DNA from: Sphingomonas sp. Root241
GTDB lineage: Bacteria; Pseudomonadota; Alphaproteobacteria; Sphingomonadales; Sphingomonadaceae
Assembly (NCBI RefSeq): GCF_001428865.1
Contig: NZ_LMIV01000004.1
Coordinates: forward strand, 280,029 to 344,028
Length of the DNA stretch: 64,000 nt
Reading direction: 5' to 3'
Under the pieces are notes generated by a model. It saw nothing but the letters and a program-made list of their open reading frames with translations, was not told where the DNA came from and ran no database searches. Each line of letters begins with the position of its first letter. The first letter of the stretch is position 1. A program made the position numbers and the translations under genes. This document shows positions 44,176 to 52,278 of the stretch, piece after piece.

Positions 44176-45015
44176 TTACGCGCGCAGACGGCTGAGCGTC
44201 GCGAAGCTGGTCTGGATGTCGGGAAGATACGGCGCGGGCGACTGATCGTTCTCGACGTAGAAATGCTTCACGCCGGCCGTGCCGTTGAGCGTGAAGATAT
44301 CGGCGAAATCGATCACGCCCTTGCCGACGCTGGTCATCTTGCCGTCGGCGGTGCGATCCTTGACATGATAGGCATAGATCCGTCCGGGGTTCCGCTTGAT
44401 GATCGCCTTGGGATCCTCGCCCGCGGCGACTGCCCAGAACAGGTCGAGCTCGAGCTTGACCAGGGCCGGATCGGTGTCGGCGAGCAGCGTGTCGTACAGG
44501 CTGCGGCCGTCGGGCTTGGTCGTGAACTCGAAATCATGGTTGTGATAGGCGAAGTCGAGCCCGGACTTCTTGAGCTGTTCGGCCCAGCGGCTGAAATTGG
44601 CGACCGCCGCCTTCCAGCTCTCGGCATTGCGCTGCTCGGCGGTCATGTACGGCAGGATCACCGTATCGGCGCCCAGCGTCTTCGCCATCTTCACTGCGCC
44701 GGCGAAATCGCCGCTCAGCGCGTCGTAGCCGATGTGGAGCGAGGGCGATTTGAGCCCGAGCCGATCCATCGTCTTGCGGAGCGCGGCATGATCCATCTTG
44801 TCATAGCCGCCGCCGCCATATTCGACTTCGCGATAGCCGATCTTCGCCACCGTCTCGAGCGTGCCCATCGGGTCCTTCGAGAAGAGTTCGCGCACGGTGT
44901 AGAGCTGGATCCCGATCGGCTTGGGCTTGAGGCCCTTCGCCACCAGCGGACCGGCCGCGAGCGTAGTCGCGAGCGCGGCACCGCCCGCCATCCATTGCCG
45001 TCGGCTGATCATCAT
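44176..45015 (-). CDS. Tat-exported sugar phosphate isomerase/epimerase-like TIM barrel
   Basis: A 279-residue AP-endonuclease-2-like TIM barrel. SRRQWMAGGAALATT is a Tat signal, so it is expected in the periplasm. Metal-site segments include EVEYGG, YHNHDFEF and KLELDLFW, with AYHVKDR near the end. Proteins of this fold in 3-keto-glycoside loci act as isomerases or beta-eliminating lyases on the oxidised sugar. It lies 23 bases before the GMC gene and overlaps the subunit 3 gene by four bases. Exact reaction is inferred from context. Confidence 0.85.
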   Translation of the reverse strand: MMISRRQWMAGGAALATTLAAGPLVAKGLKPKPIGIQLYTVRELFSKDPMGTLETVAKIGYREVEYGGGGYDKMDHAALRKTMDRLGLKSPSLHIGYDALSGDFAGAVKMAKTLGADTVILPYMTAEQRNAESWKAAVANFSRWAEQLKKSGLDFAYHNHDFEFTTKPDGRSLYDTLLADTDPALVKLELDLFWAVAAGEDPKAIIKRNPGRIYAYHVKDRTADGKMTSVGKGVIDFADIFTLNGTAGVKHFYVENDQSPAPYLPDIQTSFATLSRLRA

Positions 45016-45572
45016 GACGAAAACACCTTGTTGACCTTCGAATAGGGATAGGCGCCGTCATACCGCCCGGGAACGGGCAGATATTCGCGCTCCTGGGTGA
45101 TGCCGACTTCCGAAGTGAAATAGCCGGTGATGACGAGCTGGCGGAACTTCTCGAAGAAGTCCTTGCCGCCGGGAATCTTGTCTTCCATCGCCAGCGTCAG
45201 CAGCGCATCCTGCTGCGCGGGCGTCGCCTTGTCGGCCGCGACCTTGTAATCGGCCTGGCTGCGCGTCTCGATCGCGTCGAGGCCGTCGACGATCGGCTTG
45301 CGATCGCCGGGCGCGGCCCAGTCGGCGAGCAATTTCTCGATGAAGGCGGGCACGCCGGCGGTGATCGCCCCGGGCGTGTCGGTGGTCGGCATCACCCGCT
45401 CGCTGAGCGCGGTCATCAGCGCCCGCTGCTGCGCGGTGAACACCGGGCTGCTCGGCGGCCCGTCGCTGATCGGTGTCATCTGCGCCGCCGCGGCGCGCGC
45501 GATCGGCGCGAAGAGGCTGGCACCGAACATCGCGACCATTCCGGCCAGCGCGTCTCTGCGGTCGATAATCAT
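45012..45572 (-). CDS. Gluconate 2-dehydrogenase subunit 3 family protein (dehydrogenase small subunit)
   Basis: A 186-residue protein with a Tat signal (DRRDALAGMVAMFGA). The body carries TAQQRALMTALSERVMPTTDTPGA, typical of the small subunit of membrane-associated GMC dehydrogenases, and FRQLVITGYFTSEVG. In characterised complexes this subunit is needed for export and folding of the flavoprotein. It overlaps genes on both sides by four bases. It is the likely partner of the GMC protein encoded two genes downstream. Confidence 0.87.
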   Translation of the reverse strand: MIIDRRDALAGMVAMFGASLFAPIARAAAAQMTPISDGPPSSPVFTAQQRALMTALSERVMPTTDTPGAITAGVPAFIEKLLADWAAPGDRKPIVDGLDAIETRSQADYKVAADKATPAQQDALLTLAMEDKIPGGKDFFEKFRQLVITGYFTSEVGITQEREYLPVPGRYDGAYPYSKVNKVFSS

Positions 45573-46396
45573 TTCACGATACCCTCAAAGTCGTAGCTCG
45601 CCGCCGCTTCGGGCAGCGGGCGTACCCAGATGTTACGGAACGAAACCGGTGAATTATGGTCCTGGAGCTGGATCGGCGCGGCATCGGCATGCGCTTCGTA
45701 CGTGCCGACCTTGCGCCAGATCGTACCCCCCAGCCAGGGCTGCCGGTTCTGCACCAGCACGCCGTTCAGGAACGCGGTGATATAGGCCGGGCGCAGCAAT
45801 TTGCCGTCGGCGCCGAAATGCGGGCGCTCGAAGACCACGTCGTAGCTCTGCCATTCGCCAGGCTTGCGCGACGCGTTCACCAGCGGCGGCTTCCAGCCAT
45901 AGATCGCCCCGACGGTGCCGTCGGCATAAGTGGGGTTCTGATAGCCGTCGAGGATCTGGATCTCGTAGCGCTGCATGAACCAGATGCCGCTATTGCCGCG
46001 ATCCTGCGAGCTCTTGGTCGGCGGATTGGGTGAGCGGAATTCGAGATGGAGCTGGACGTCGCCGAAGCTCGCCTTGCTGATCAGCGCATTCTCGCCGCCG
46101 CCGCCTGCGCGCGGCACCGAAGTGGCGGCACCGTCCTTGACCGTCCAGGGCGTCGTCTGGGGCTGCCACGCGTCGAGCGACTTGCCGTCGAACAGCACCA
46201 CCGCGTCCGAAGGCGGCGCGCCCGGCACCGCACCCGGCGTGACCACCGTCGGATACGGCCGGTCCGCGTCGTGGACGTGCCACTTGCCGCCGGGCAGCAT
46301 CGGCGTGTCCTTGAAGCCGGGCTTCTCCTGCGCGAGGGCGGGGCTCCCCGCCATTATGGTCACCGCAATCGCGGCGCCCCATGCGATACGCTTCAC
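45569..46396 (-). CDS. DUF1080 (3-keto-disaccharide hydrolase) family protein, first copy
   Basis: A 275-residue secreted protein with a signal peptide (ending ALAQ22). The body is the concanavalin-like DUF1080 domain: VVLFDGKSLDAWQ at the start, GNSGIWFMQRYEIQILD in the middle, and PVSFRNIWVRPL at the end. The family is now associated with hydrolysis of 3-keto-glycosides. I chose the GTG at 46396 because GGGAGG precedes it by five bases; an ATG at 46411 is an alternative. It sits between the TIM-barrel and small-subunit genes. Confidence 0.88.
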   Translation of the reverse strand: MKRIAWGAAIAVTIMAGSPALAQEKPGFKDTPMLPGGKWHVHDADRPYPTVVTPGAVPGAPPSDAVVLFDGKSLDAWQPQTTPWTVKDGAATSVPRAGGGGENALISKASFGDVQLHLEFRSPNPPTKSSQDRGNSGIWFMQRYEIQILDGYQNPTYADGTVGAIYGWKPPLVNASRKPGEWQSYDVVFERPHFGADGKLLRPAYITAFLNGVLVQNRQPWLGGTIWRKVGTYEAHADAAPIQLQDHNSPVSFRNIWVRPLPEAAASYDFEGIVK

Positions 46397-46407
46397 TGCT
46401 TCCTCCC

Positions 46408-47316
46408 TCATGCCGCGTCGATCTCGCGATAGGCGGCGATCAGCCGGTCCTCGCCGGCACGTCCGTCGATCGAATTGCCGTGCTCCATGCCGATCACGCC
46501 GGCATATTTCTTCGCGCGCAGCCAGCGCACGACGTTGCGGTAATTGACCTCGCCGGTGCTCGGCTCCTTGCGGCCCGGATTGTCGCCGAACTGGATATAG
46601 GCGATCTCGTCCCAGCAGCTTTGCAGCGTGTTGATCAAATTCCCGGCCTGGATCTGCTGGTGATAGAGATCGGCGAGCACTTTCACCGCGGGGCTGTGGA
46701 CACCCTTGGCGACGGCGAGCCCCTGGGGAATGGACTGCATGAACACGCCCGGATGGTTCACCAGCGTGTTCAGCGGTTCCATCACCATCACCAGGCCGTG
46801 CGGCTCGACGATCTCGGCGGCGCGGCGCATCGTATCGATGATCCGGCCGGTCTGGATCTCGACCGGCAGCTTGCGATCGAGGAAGCCGGTGACCACCGTC
46901 GTCCATTTGGCGTTGAGGCGCTTGGCGACATCGATCGAGGCGCGGATATCGGCGAGGAAAGCCTGGCGGTCGGCGTCGTCGTCACCGCCGAGCACCGGAC
47001 GGAAGTCCGCCCATCTGGGCATGCTCGCGACGAACACGCCCATCGTCATGCCGCGCTGCTGCAGCGCGCGCGCCATCGCGGTCTGCTCGGCCACGGTGCG
47101 GCTCGCCGCTTCATTGTCTTCCCAGGCGGTGAAGCCCTGATCGGCGGCGAAAGAGATCTGTTCGAGCCGATCCCCGCGGCTCTTGAAGCTGCCCTCGTGC
47201 GGCGCGAAGCCGAGCGAGAAACGCGCGGCGTTCTGGCCGGACGCGGCGCGACCCATCGTCGCCGCACCCGCCGTGGCCGCACTCGCGGCCAGCACGGAAC
47301 GCCGGGTCAGCCTCAT
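46408..47316 (-). CDS. Tat-exported hydroxypyruvate-isomerase-like TIM barrel
   Basis: A 302-residue AP-endonuclease-2-like protein. LTRRSVLAASAATAG is a Tat signal. Metal-ligand segments VMEPLN, KVLADLYHQQ, IQFGDNPGR and GMEHGNS fit the hydroxypyruvate isomerase branch of the fold. It overlaps the transporter gene by four bases. With two other proteins of this fold in the same operon, each probably works on a different keto-sugar intermediate; which does what cannot be read from sequence. Confidence 0.85.
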   Translation of the reverse strand: MRLTRRSVLAASAATAGAATMGRAASGQNAARFSLGFAPHEGSFKSRGDRLEQISFAADQGFTAWEDNEAASRTVAEQTAMARALQQRGMTMGVFVASMPRWADFRPVLGGDDDADRQAFLADIRASIDVAKRLNAKWTTVVTGFLDRKLPVEIQTGRIIDTMRRAAEIVEPHGLVMVMEPLNTLVNHPGVFMQSIPQGLAVAKGVHSPAVKVLADLYHQQIQAGNLINTLQSCWDEIAYIQFGDNPGRKEPSTGEVNYRNVVRWLRAKKYAGVIGMEHGNSIDGRAGEDRLIAAYREIDAA

Positions 47317-48614
47317 GCCGCTTCGCCCGCGAGGACGGCACGCGACTTGCCGCGTTCGCGCAGCCAGATGAAACCGAACACCAAAAGCAGGACGACCGGC
47401 AGGATCGCGAGGCGCTGGAACGATACCGATGCCGCCGCATCCTCGACCGCGAGCTTGGCAGCGCCGGCCAGCCGCGCAAAGGCTTCGGGACCGCCGGCGA
47501 ACTCGATCTTCGCCTTGTCGAACATCGCGCCCAGCAGCGGCAGCACGAAGAAGCTGGCGAGCGCGCCCGCCGATCCGACCAGTCCCATCGCCCAGGATCC
47601 GCCGCGCGGATAGCGTTCGGCGACCGAGGCGAGCATCGTCGGCCACATCACGCACACGCCCAGTCCCCATACCGTCGCCGCGAGGACCGCCGTCACCGGG
47701 GTCTGGGCCTGCGAGAGCATGAACAGTCCGATCGCGGCGAGCAGGCTCGATACCCAGAGCAGCCCCGGATTGGAGATCTTGTTCGCCAGCCGGCCCGCGA
47801 AATGGCGGAACACGAACATCAGCGCGTTGACATAGACCAGCAGCAGGATGCCGCGCATGCCGACGCGGTTCGTCAGGGCGACGTCGATCCATTGGCCGGG
47901 AGCCAGCTCCGACGCGGCGGTGAGGAACATCGCGCCGAACCAGATGAAGAAGCTGGGGCGCCGGAACACCTCGCTCACCATCTCGCCGAAGCTCACGCCG
48001 GTCTCGCTGCGCAGGGGGGGCGGGAAGGTGGTCGTCGCGGCGATCACGACAGTCGCGACGGCGGGGATCATCACCAGCGCCATGATCCCCTGCCACGGCA
48101 GCGCCGCCGAGAGGAAGAAGCCGGCAAGTCCGCCGACGATGATGCCGCCCGGGAACCAGGCGTGCAGCACGTTGAGCCGATGGGTGGTATCCTCGGGATA
48201 GAGCTGTGCCGTCAGCGGATTGATCGCCGCCTCGGTCAGCCCCCAGCCGATGCCGCTGAGCAGCATGCCGAGCCAGACGATCGTATAGATGGTCATGCCG
48301 GTCGCGAGATGGCCCGCGGTGACGATCAGCAGCGGCCCGAAGAAGAAGCACAGCCCTGCGCCCAGCAGGCACCTCTTCATGCCGATCTGATCGAGCAGCG
48401 CGCTGGCGATGAACAGAGTGATCGCGAAGCTGAGGAACGCGGCGCCCAATGCCGCGGCGAGCAGCTCGCCGGCCTGCAACGGAGCGATCGGATCGATCCA
48501 CTCGGCCTTGAGCCCGCTGGCGATCGCGCCGCGGATCGCGAGGCTCGACGCGGCGGTGAACAGGGCCAGCACGCCCAGCCAGAACAGCCGTCCCTTGTTC
48601 AATGTCGTGGCCAT
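47313..48614 (-). CDS. MFS transporter, fucose/sugar-permease-like
   Basis: A 433-residue major facilitator protein with about 12 membrane helices. The segment between helices 2 and 3 (LDQIGMKRCLLGAGL) and the tetrapeptide-rich first half resemble sugar symporters of the FucP/NagP type. It probably imports the sugar product of the periplasmic steps encoded around it. Upstream is AACATAAGGGAGG, a leader motif also found before two other envelope genes in the window. Confidence 0.85.
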   Translation of the reverse strand: MATTLNKGRLFWLGVLALFTAASSLAIRGAIASGLKAEWIDPIAPLQAGELLAAALGAAFLSFAITLFIASALLDQIGMKRCLLGAGLCFFFGPLLIVTAGHLATGMTIYTIVWLGMLLSGIGWGLTEAAINPLTAQLYPEDTTHRLNVLHAWFPGGIIVGGLAGFFLSAALPWQGIMALVMIPAVATVVIAATTTFPPPLRSETGVSFGEMVSEVFRRPSFFIWFGAMFLTAASELAPGQWIDVALTNRVGMRGILLLVYVNALMFVFRHFAGRLANKISNPGLLWVSSLLAAIGLFMLSQAQTPVTAVLAATVWGLGVCVMWPTMLASVAERYPRGGSWAMGLVGSAGALASFFVLPLLGAMFDKAKIEFAGGPEAFARLAGAAKLAVEDAAASVSFQRLAILPVVLLLVFGFIWLRERGKSRAVLAGEAA

Positions 48615-48656
48615 TTTTTGGCTCCCCTCCCTTATGTTCTTGCCCGCGTCACGTCG

Positions 48657-49700
48657 TCAGGTCAGCCCCAGCAGCTTGCGGTTGAGCCCCGGATCGCTGC
48701 CGCCCGCAAAATCGTCGAAAGCCTTGTCCGCGCGGCGGATCATGTGCGCTTCGATGAACGGCGCGCCTTCGCGGGCACCGTCCTCGGGATGCTTGAGGCA
48801 GCATTCCCATTCGAGCACCGCCCAGCCGGCGTATCCATATTGCGTAAGCTTCGAGAAGATTCCGCCGAAATCCACCTGTCCGTCGCCGAGCGAGCGGAAG
48901 CGGCCGGGGCGGTCGACCCAGTCCTGGAAGCCGCCATAGACGCCCGATCGTCCGGTCGGGTTGAGCTCCGCGTCCTTGACGTGGAACATCCGGATCCGTT
49001 CGTGATAGATGTCGATGAACGACAGATAATCGAGCGCCTGCAGCACGTAATGGCTGGGATCGTAGAGGATGTTGGCGCGCGGGTGATTGTCGACGCCGGC
49101 CAGGAATCGCTCGAACGTCACGCCGTCGTGCAGGTCTTCGCCGGGGTGGATCTCATAAGCGAGATCGACGCCCTGTTCGTCGAACGCATCGAGGATTGGG
49201 CGCCAGCGCTTGGCGAGTTCGCCGAATGCTTCCTCGACCAGCCCGGCGGGGCGCTGTGGCCACGGATAGAGATAAGGCCAGGCGAGGGCGCCCGAGAAGG
49301 TGGCATGCGCGTTCAGTCCCAGCCGCCGGCTTGCCTTGGCGGCGAGATGAAGCTGTTCGACCGCCCATTTCTGACGCTCGGCGGGCTTGCCGCGCAACGC
49401 CTCGGGCGCGAAGCCGTCGAACGCGACGTCATAGGCGGGATGCACTGCGACCAGCTGGCCCTGCAGATGCGTCGAAAGCTCGGTGATCTCGACGCCCGCC
49501 TCGCGGCAGGTGCCGGCGAGTTCGTCGCAATAATCCTGGCTCTCGGCCGCCTTGGCGAGATCGATGCAGCGGCTGTCCCATGTCGGAATCTGGACGCCGA
49601 CATAACCGGCATCCGCCATCCAGCGCGCGGCCGAAGGCAAAGTGTCGAACGGCGCGGAGTCGCTCATGAACTGGGCGAGGAAAACCGCCGGACCCTTCAT
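48657..49700 (-). CDS. Cytoplasmic sugar phosphate isomerase/epimerase-like TIM barrel
   Basis: A 347-residue AP-endonuclease-2-like protein without signal peptide, in contrast to the other two in the operon. Metal-site segments are AYEIHPGE, ILYDPSHY, MFHVKDAE and VLEWECC. Length and the EIHPGE/DPSH motifs match a subgroup of sugar isomerases often found beside Gfo/Idh oxidoreductases. It probably acts on the imported keto-sugar. It lies 42 bases before the MFS gene and follows the cytochrome gene by 25 bases. Confidence 0.86.
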   Translation of the reverse strand: MKGPAVFLAQFMSDSAPFDTLPSAARWMADAGYVGVQIPTWDSRCIDLAKAAESQDYCDELAGTCREAGVEITELSTHLQGQLVAVHPAYDVAFDGFAPEALRGKPAERQKWAVEQLHLAAKASRRLGLNAHATFSGALAWPYLYPWPQRPAGLVEEAFGELAKRWRPILDAFDEQGVDLAYEIHPGEDLHDGVTFERFLAGVDNHPRANILYDPSHYVLQALDYLSFIDIYHERIRMFHVKDAELNPTGRSGVYGGFQDWVDRPGRFRSLGDGQVDFGGIFSKLTQYGYAGWAVLEWECCLKHPEDGAREGAPFIEAHMIRRADKAFDDFAGGSDPGLNRKLLGLT

Positions 49701-49725
49701 GCCACCGCTCTCCCTGATTCGATCG

Positions 49726-50118
49726 TCACTTCGCGGTTTCGGCCTTGAGATAGGCGATCAGCGCGGCGCGCTTGGCGGGATCGGTGACCTTCATCGGCAT
49801 GCGCGTGCCCGGCACCTTCTGTGCCGGCGCGGCGAGAAACTGGTCGAGCGTCTGCGCGTTCCAGACGATGTTCGATGCCTTGAGTGCCGGGCTGTAGTTG
49901 AACCCTGGGACCGATCCCGCCTTGCGACCGAACAGGCCGTGGAGATTGGGTCCCATTAGGCTCTTTCCGCCGGCCGGAAGCGTATGGCACGCCCGGCACG
50001 CGGCGAACGCCTGCGCGCCCGCATCCTGAACGGGAGGCGCCGCGACGGACGGCAACGTTGTCAGTGTAAGCGCGCACAATGTTGCTGCAACGGGCAGCAG
50101 TGCGATCAGAGATTTCAT
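49726..50118 (-). CDS. Class I cytochrome c, periplasmic
   Basis: A 130-residue monohaem cytochrome with a signal peptide (ending SVAAPP). Haem attachment is C41-R-A-C44-H45, and the axial methionine is in GTRMPM (M107 or M109). GPNLHGLFGRKAGSV and YSPAL are as in cytochrome c2/c550-type proteins. It heads the leftward keto-glycoside operon and is the natural electron acceptor of the GMC dehydrogenase. Confidence 0.92.
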   Translation of the reverse strand: MKSLIALLPVAATLCALTLTTLPSVAAPPVQDAGAQAFAACRACHTLPAGGKSLMGPNLHGLFGRKAGSVPGFNYSPALKASNIVWNAQTLDQFLAAPAQKVPGTRMPMKVTDPAKRAALIAYLKAETAK

Positions 50119-50156
50119 TATCCTCTCCGGTCTTGCAACGATCGGTGGCTATCCTC

Positions 50157-50166
50157 TAACCGGTTG
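50157..50166. promoter_or_regulatory. Possible second LacI-type half/whole site
   Basis: TAACCGGTTG has an 8-base palindromic core AACCGGTT with the central CG that LacI/GalR-family operators show. It is 65 bases from a better site at 50222 in the same divergent region. Modest evidence on its own. Confidence 0.35.
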
Positions 50167-50221
50167 TTCACACGCGTGGCAACCATTTATCAGATATAAA
50201 ATCGACGGGCCGTTCGCCGTC

Positions 50222-50233
50222 GTTAGCGCTAAC
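50222..50233. promoter_or_regulatory. LacI/GalR-type operator candidate
   Basis: GTTAGCGCTAAC is a perfect 12-base palindrome with the central CG-containing core typical of LacI-family operators in alphaproteobacterial sugar loci. It lies 12 bases before the start codon of the Gfo/Idh gene, overlapping its leader, in the divergent region shared with the cytochrome/GMC operon. No LacI-family gene is present in the window. Confidence 0.55.
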
Positions 50234-50244
50234 AAGGAGAGACG

Positions 50245-51444
50245 ATGGAAACGGGCACGCAGCCGCGGATACGCTACGGTATGGTCGGAGGAGGCGAGGG
50301 CGCGTTCATCGGCGCCGTGCATCGCATGGCGGCGGCGCTGGACGGCGAATATGAGCTGGTCTGCGGCGCATTCAGCAGCGACGCGGGGCGCAACCGGCGC
50401 AGCGCCACGGGGCTGGGTATCGACTCCGCACGAGCCTACGCGACGCTCGATGCGCTGCTCGCCGGCGAGGCGGCGTTGCCCGAGGGCCAGCGGATGCAGG
50501 TGCTGGCGATCGTCACGCCGAATCATCTCCACGCCCCGGCGGCGATCGCCGCGCTCGACGCGGGTTTCCACGTGATGTCCGAAAAGCCGATGGCGCTGGA
50601 CCTTGCCGAGGCGCTGGCGATCGAGGCGGCAGTCGCGCGCAGCGGCAGGCTGTACGGACTCGCTTTCACCTATAGCGGCTATCCGCTCGTCGAGGAGGCG
50701 CGGGTTCGCGTCGCGCGCGGCGATCTGGGTGCGATCCGGCTGGTGCAGGTCGAATATTCACAGGGCTGGTTGAGTCAGCCGATCGATCGTGACGGTCAGA
50801 AGCAGGCCGAATGGCGCACCGATCCCGCACGGGCCGGGTTGGGTGGGTGCCTCGGCGATATCGGCACGCATGCTTTCCAGCTGGCCGAGCATGTCTCGGG
50901 CCTCGCGGTCGAGGAACTCAGTGCCGAGCTGACCACACACGTGCCGGGACGCCGTCTCGACGACGATGTGGCGGCGTTGCTGCGGTTCGAAGGCGGCGCG
51001 CGCGGCGTGCTCAAGGCCAGCCAGATCGCGGCGGGCGACGAGAACGGACTGCGGCTGCGCGTGCATGGCGAGAAAGGCGGGCTCGACTGGTCGCAGATGG
51101 AGCCCAACACGCTCACTATTCGCTGGCTCGACCGGCCGGCCGAGATCGTCCGCGCGGCCGGACCGGGCCTCGATCCGTTGACCACGGCGCGGCTGCGCAC
51201 GCCCGCGGGCCATCCCGAGGGCTATATCGAGGCATTCGCCAATTTGTACCGCAGCTTCGGCCGCGCGGTGCGCAACGGAGCGCCCATGCCGCCGCAATGG
51301 GGTGCGGCGGACTGGTTTCCGGGCATTACCGACGGACTGCGGACGATGACCTTCGTCGAGGCGATGATCGAGAATAGCGGCGGTGCGGCGAAATGGACTT
51401 CGCTCGCGCGCCTTCTCGACCAGCGTCGGGCGAGCGCCGCCTGA
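50245..51444 (+). CDS. Gfo/Idh/MocA-family oxidoreductase
   Basis: A 399-residue NAD(P)-dependent oxidoreductase. The N-terminal Rossmann fold (YGMVGGGEGAFIGAVHR) is followed by SEKPMAL, with the catalytic-site lysine of the EKP motif, and a C-terminal alpha/beta domain including GDIGTHAFQLAE. It has no signal peptide. It would interconvert a keto-sugar and its alcohol, or oxidise a sugar at C3. AAGGAG precedes the ATG. It is divergent from the GMC operon and probably shares its operator. Confidence 0.9.
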   Translation: METGTQPRIRYGMVGGGEGAFIGAVHRMAAALDGEYELVCGAFSSDAGRNRRSATGLGIDSARAYATLDALLAGEAALPEGQRMQVLAIVTPNHLHAPAAIAALDAGFHVMSEKPMALDLAEALAIEAAVARSGRLYGLAFTYSGYPLVEEARVRVARGDLGAIRLVQVEYSQGWLSQPIDRDGQKQAEWRTDPARAGLGGCLGDIGTHAFQLAEHVSGLAVEELSAELTTHVPGRRLDDDVAALLRFEGGARGVLKASQIAAGDENGLRLRVHGEKGGLDWSQMEPNTLTIRWLDRPAEIVRAAGPGLDPLTTARLRTPAGHPEGYIEAFANLYRSFGRAVRNGAPMPPQWGAADWFPGITDGLRTMTFVEAMIENSGGAAKWTSLARLLDQRRASAA

Positions 51445-51501
51445 GAGATGGCCGAACCGATTGGTGAAGCCGAAATGCCTGCAACTGGAGCCGACCGCCT
51501 C

Positions 51502-52269
51502 ATGAAACTTTACCTTCTCCCCATGCTGGCGCTGCTCGGCGCCGCCCCCGCTCCCGCGCCTGCGAAGTGGCAGCGTATCTTCGACGGCAAGACGCTCGCC
51601 GGCTGGACGCCCAAGATCACCGGCCGCGCCGCGGGCGAGGATCCGCTGCACATGTTCATCGTGAAGGATGGCGCGATCCGCGTCTCGCACGCCAACTACA
51701 CCAAGTTCACCGGCGAGTTCGGCCACCTCTTCTGGAAGGCCCCGCTCAAGGCCTATCGCATCCGCTTCGAATATCGGCTGTTCGGCGAATCTCTGCCGGG
51801 CATCCAGAGCTGGCAGGCCAGCAATTCGGGGCTGATGTTCCATGCGCAGGCACCGGAGACGATGCGGCGCGATCAGGACTTCCCGGTGAGCCTCGAGTTC
51901 CAGATTCTCGGCGTTCCGCGCCCGACGCGGGAGCCGACCGGCAATCTGTGCACGCCCGGCACCACCGTGGTGTTCGAAGGCAAGCGCGATCCGCGCCATT
52001 GCATCCTTTCCACCTCGCCGCTGGAGCCGGTAGGCCGCTGGGTTCGGGCGGGGCTGGAGGTGCTGCCCAATGGCGAGGTCACCCATTTCATCGACGGCAA
52101 GGCCGTGCTGCATTATTCCGCGATCGAGCTCGACCCAGGAGACAAGGACGCGCAGCCGCTGATCGCGGCGCAGGGCGGCAAGCTGCAGCTGCAGCAGGGC
52201 TATATCGCGCTGCAGAGCGAGGGCCACCAGATCGAGTTCCGCAATATCGAGCTGCAGAAGATCGATTGA
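51502..52269 (+). CDS. DUF1080 (3-keto-disaccharide hydrolase) family protein, second copy
   Basis: A 255-residue secreted DUF1080 protein, distinct from the copy at 45569. WQRIFDGKTLAGWTPK opens the domain, and IEFRNIELQKID closes it. The signal peptide (MKLYLLPMLALLGAAPAPAP) fixes the start at 51502 by function, although the ribosome-binding site is poor; in-frame ATGs at 51448 and 51475 are alternatives. It has the loop GNLCTPGTTVVFEGK with two cysteines (NLC and RHC) that could form a disulfide. Together with the Gfo/Idh gene it forms a short rightward operon. Confidence 0.85.
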   Translation: MKLYLLPMLALLGAAPAPAPAKWQRIFDGKTLAGWTPKITGRAAGEDPLHMFIVKDGAIRVSHANYTKFTGEFGHLFWKAPLKAYRIRFEYRLFGESLPGIQSWQASNSGLMFHAQAPETMRRDQDFPVSLEFQILGVPRPTREPTGNLCTPGTTVVFEGKRDPRHCILSTSPLEPVGRWVRAGLEVLPNGEVTHFIDGKAVLHYSAIELDPGDKDAQPLIAAQGGKLQLQQGYIALQSEGHQIEFRNIELQKID

Positions 52270-52278
52270 GGGCGCGGA

